The notes beneath the pieces were generated by a model. That model saw only the letters and a list, made by a program, of their open reading frames with translations, was not told the origin of the DNA and did not search any database. The position numbers were made by a program, and so were the translations under genes. 6,224 bases of DNA from an uncultured Candidatus Saccharibacteria bacterium (GTDB lineage: Bacteria; Patescibacteriota; Saccharimonadia; CAILAD01; GCA-016700035). The stretch lies in assembly GCA_937996675.1 (NCBI GenBank), contig CALKUN010000152.1, forward strand, positions 1-6,224, given 5' to 3'. Below, one piece after another: positions 5,709-6,224 of the stretch (within the stretch, counting starts at the first letter, position 1; each line of letters begins with the position of its first letter).

Positions 5709-6107
5709 GTGCGTGTTAGGGTCACAGAAATAGAGAGGTCGACGTCCTCGACGCATGTGAGGACGTTGGAACCGTCTAAGGCCGCGCACATCGTCGCCGA
5801 AGGTACGCTCGTCTTCTACAGACTGCCGAGCCTCGACGGTCGGCCGCGCTGGGACTACAGCGAGCAGGACCTTGTCAGCATAGTCGAGGGCTGCCACCGC
5901 ATCGCTGTCCTCGTCGGCGAGGGCGCCGAGCAGAAGCTGTGGGCGACGTCGCACACTGTCTACTGCGTGGTCGACGGCAGTGGCTTCAAGGTGCGGACGC
6001 AGAACGCGACTTACCACGTCGACATCCTCGACGAGGGCGGCAGCGTCCAGAGGACGAGGCGGCAGACGGGCGTGATCCCGGTGTATCGAGGCAGCGATGA
6101 CAGGTAG
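5709..6107 (+). CDS. Unrecognised phage protein with uncertain start
   Basis: Encodes 132 residues if it starts at the GTG at 5709, which has no visible Shine-Dalgarno sequence in its AT-rich upstream gap. GTG at 5757 (residue 17) is the next candidate and is also poorly supplied. Codon composition is strongly coding-like from about 5760. The protein alternates short hydrophobic strands (GTLVFYRLP 32-40, HRIAVLVG 63-70, HTVYCVVDG 82-90, YHVDILDEG 102-110), suggesting a small beta-rich cytoplasmic or virion domain without signal or membrane segments. It overlaps the next gene by 11 bases. No family was recognised. Confidence 0.7.
   Translation: MRVRVTEIERSTSSTHVRTLEPSKAAHIVAEGTLVFYRLPSLDGRPRWDYSEQDLVSIVEGCHRIAVLVGEGAEQKLWATSHTVYCVVDGSGFKVRTQNATYHVDILDEGGSVQRTRRQTGVIPVYRGSDDR
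6088..6091 (+). promoter_or_regulatory. Ribosome binding site for the truncated last gene
   Basis: GAGG lies 5 bases before the ATG at 6097, inside the end of the previous gene. It supports this start although the new gene overlaps its neighbour by 11 bases. Confidence 0.5.
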
Positions 6108-6224
6108 CGGTCTCGTCATAGGTGGTCGTCGCGTGGTCGTCGACGGTGTGCAGGTTATAAACGACCTCGACGACCCCACGTTGGCGCTGACGAGCCGCAG
6201 CTGCACACGCAGACGAGCTGGTGT
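6097..6224 (+). CDS. N-terminal fragment, possible amidase-type endolysin
   Basis: The reading frame stays open from this ATG to the window edge, giving 42 residues of an incomplete protein. It begins MTGSGLVIGGRRVVVDG, continues VQVINDLDDPTLAL and ends in an Arg-rich stretch. From memory, a short beta hairpin with the pattern G-L-x-x-x-G-R-x-V-x-V-x-G-x-x-V-x-N-x-x-D is seen before the catalytic domain in some phage N-acetylmuramoyl-L-alanine amidases. No catalytic residues fall within the window, so the assignment is a lead only. Coding composition and the ribosome binding site make the gene itself likely. Confidence 0.55.
   Translation, partial: MTGSGLVIGGRRVVVDGVQVINDLDDPTLALTSRSCTRRRAG

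Overview
The window is a high-GC piece of a tailed double-stranded DNA phage or prophage (class Caudoviricetes), from the head-morphogenesis region into a possible lysis or cell-envelope region. The evidence is a Mu gpT-like HK97-fold major capsid protein, a decoration-like protein just upstream, a GroES-type co-chaperonin, a free-standing GIY-YIG homing endonuclease, and tightly packed co-directional genes. The host cannot be named. A lipoprotein signal, GTG/TTG starts and GC-rich third codon positions fit a high-GC bacterium, and a diderm is slightly favoured.

Layout. Positions 1-119 are a G-poor leader. 120-1025 encodes a helical, charged protein with a His/Met-rich N-terminus, a candidate scaffold or head-assembly protein. 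1060-1497 encodes a candidate capsid decoration protein. 1526-2581 encodes the major capsid protein, with a GTG start and a strong ribosome binding site. 2562-3338 on the minus strand is a GIY-YIG homing endonuclease. It is AT-richer than its surroundings, convergent with the capsid gene and overlaps its last 20 bases. 3432-3887 encodes a GroES-like co-chaperonin with an unusual C-terminal extension and a plausible promoter of its own. 3890-4855 is an unrecognised three-part protein (disordered, helical, beta-rich). 4884-5456 is a Pro/Ala/Thr-rich lipoprotein. 5453-5683 is a small basic protein overlapping it by 4 bases. 5709-6107 is an unrecognised protein. 6097 to the window end is the start of a gene whose N-terminus is loosely reminiscent of phage amidase-type endolysins.

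How it fits together. Scaffold candidate, decoration candidate and capsid protein form a head cassette. A co-chaperonin next to the capsid gene suggests phage-directed folding of the capsid protein by the host GroEL, as T4 gp31 does for gp23. The endonuclease is a selfish insertion splitting this cassette. The last ~135 bases of the capsid gene next to it have codon use unlike the rest of the gene, which may be a co-conversion footprint. The 3' genes may start a lysis or envelope module, but only by inference. Terminase, portal, tail and replication genes, tRNAs and CRISPR arrays were not seen in this window.
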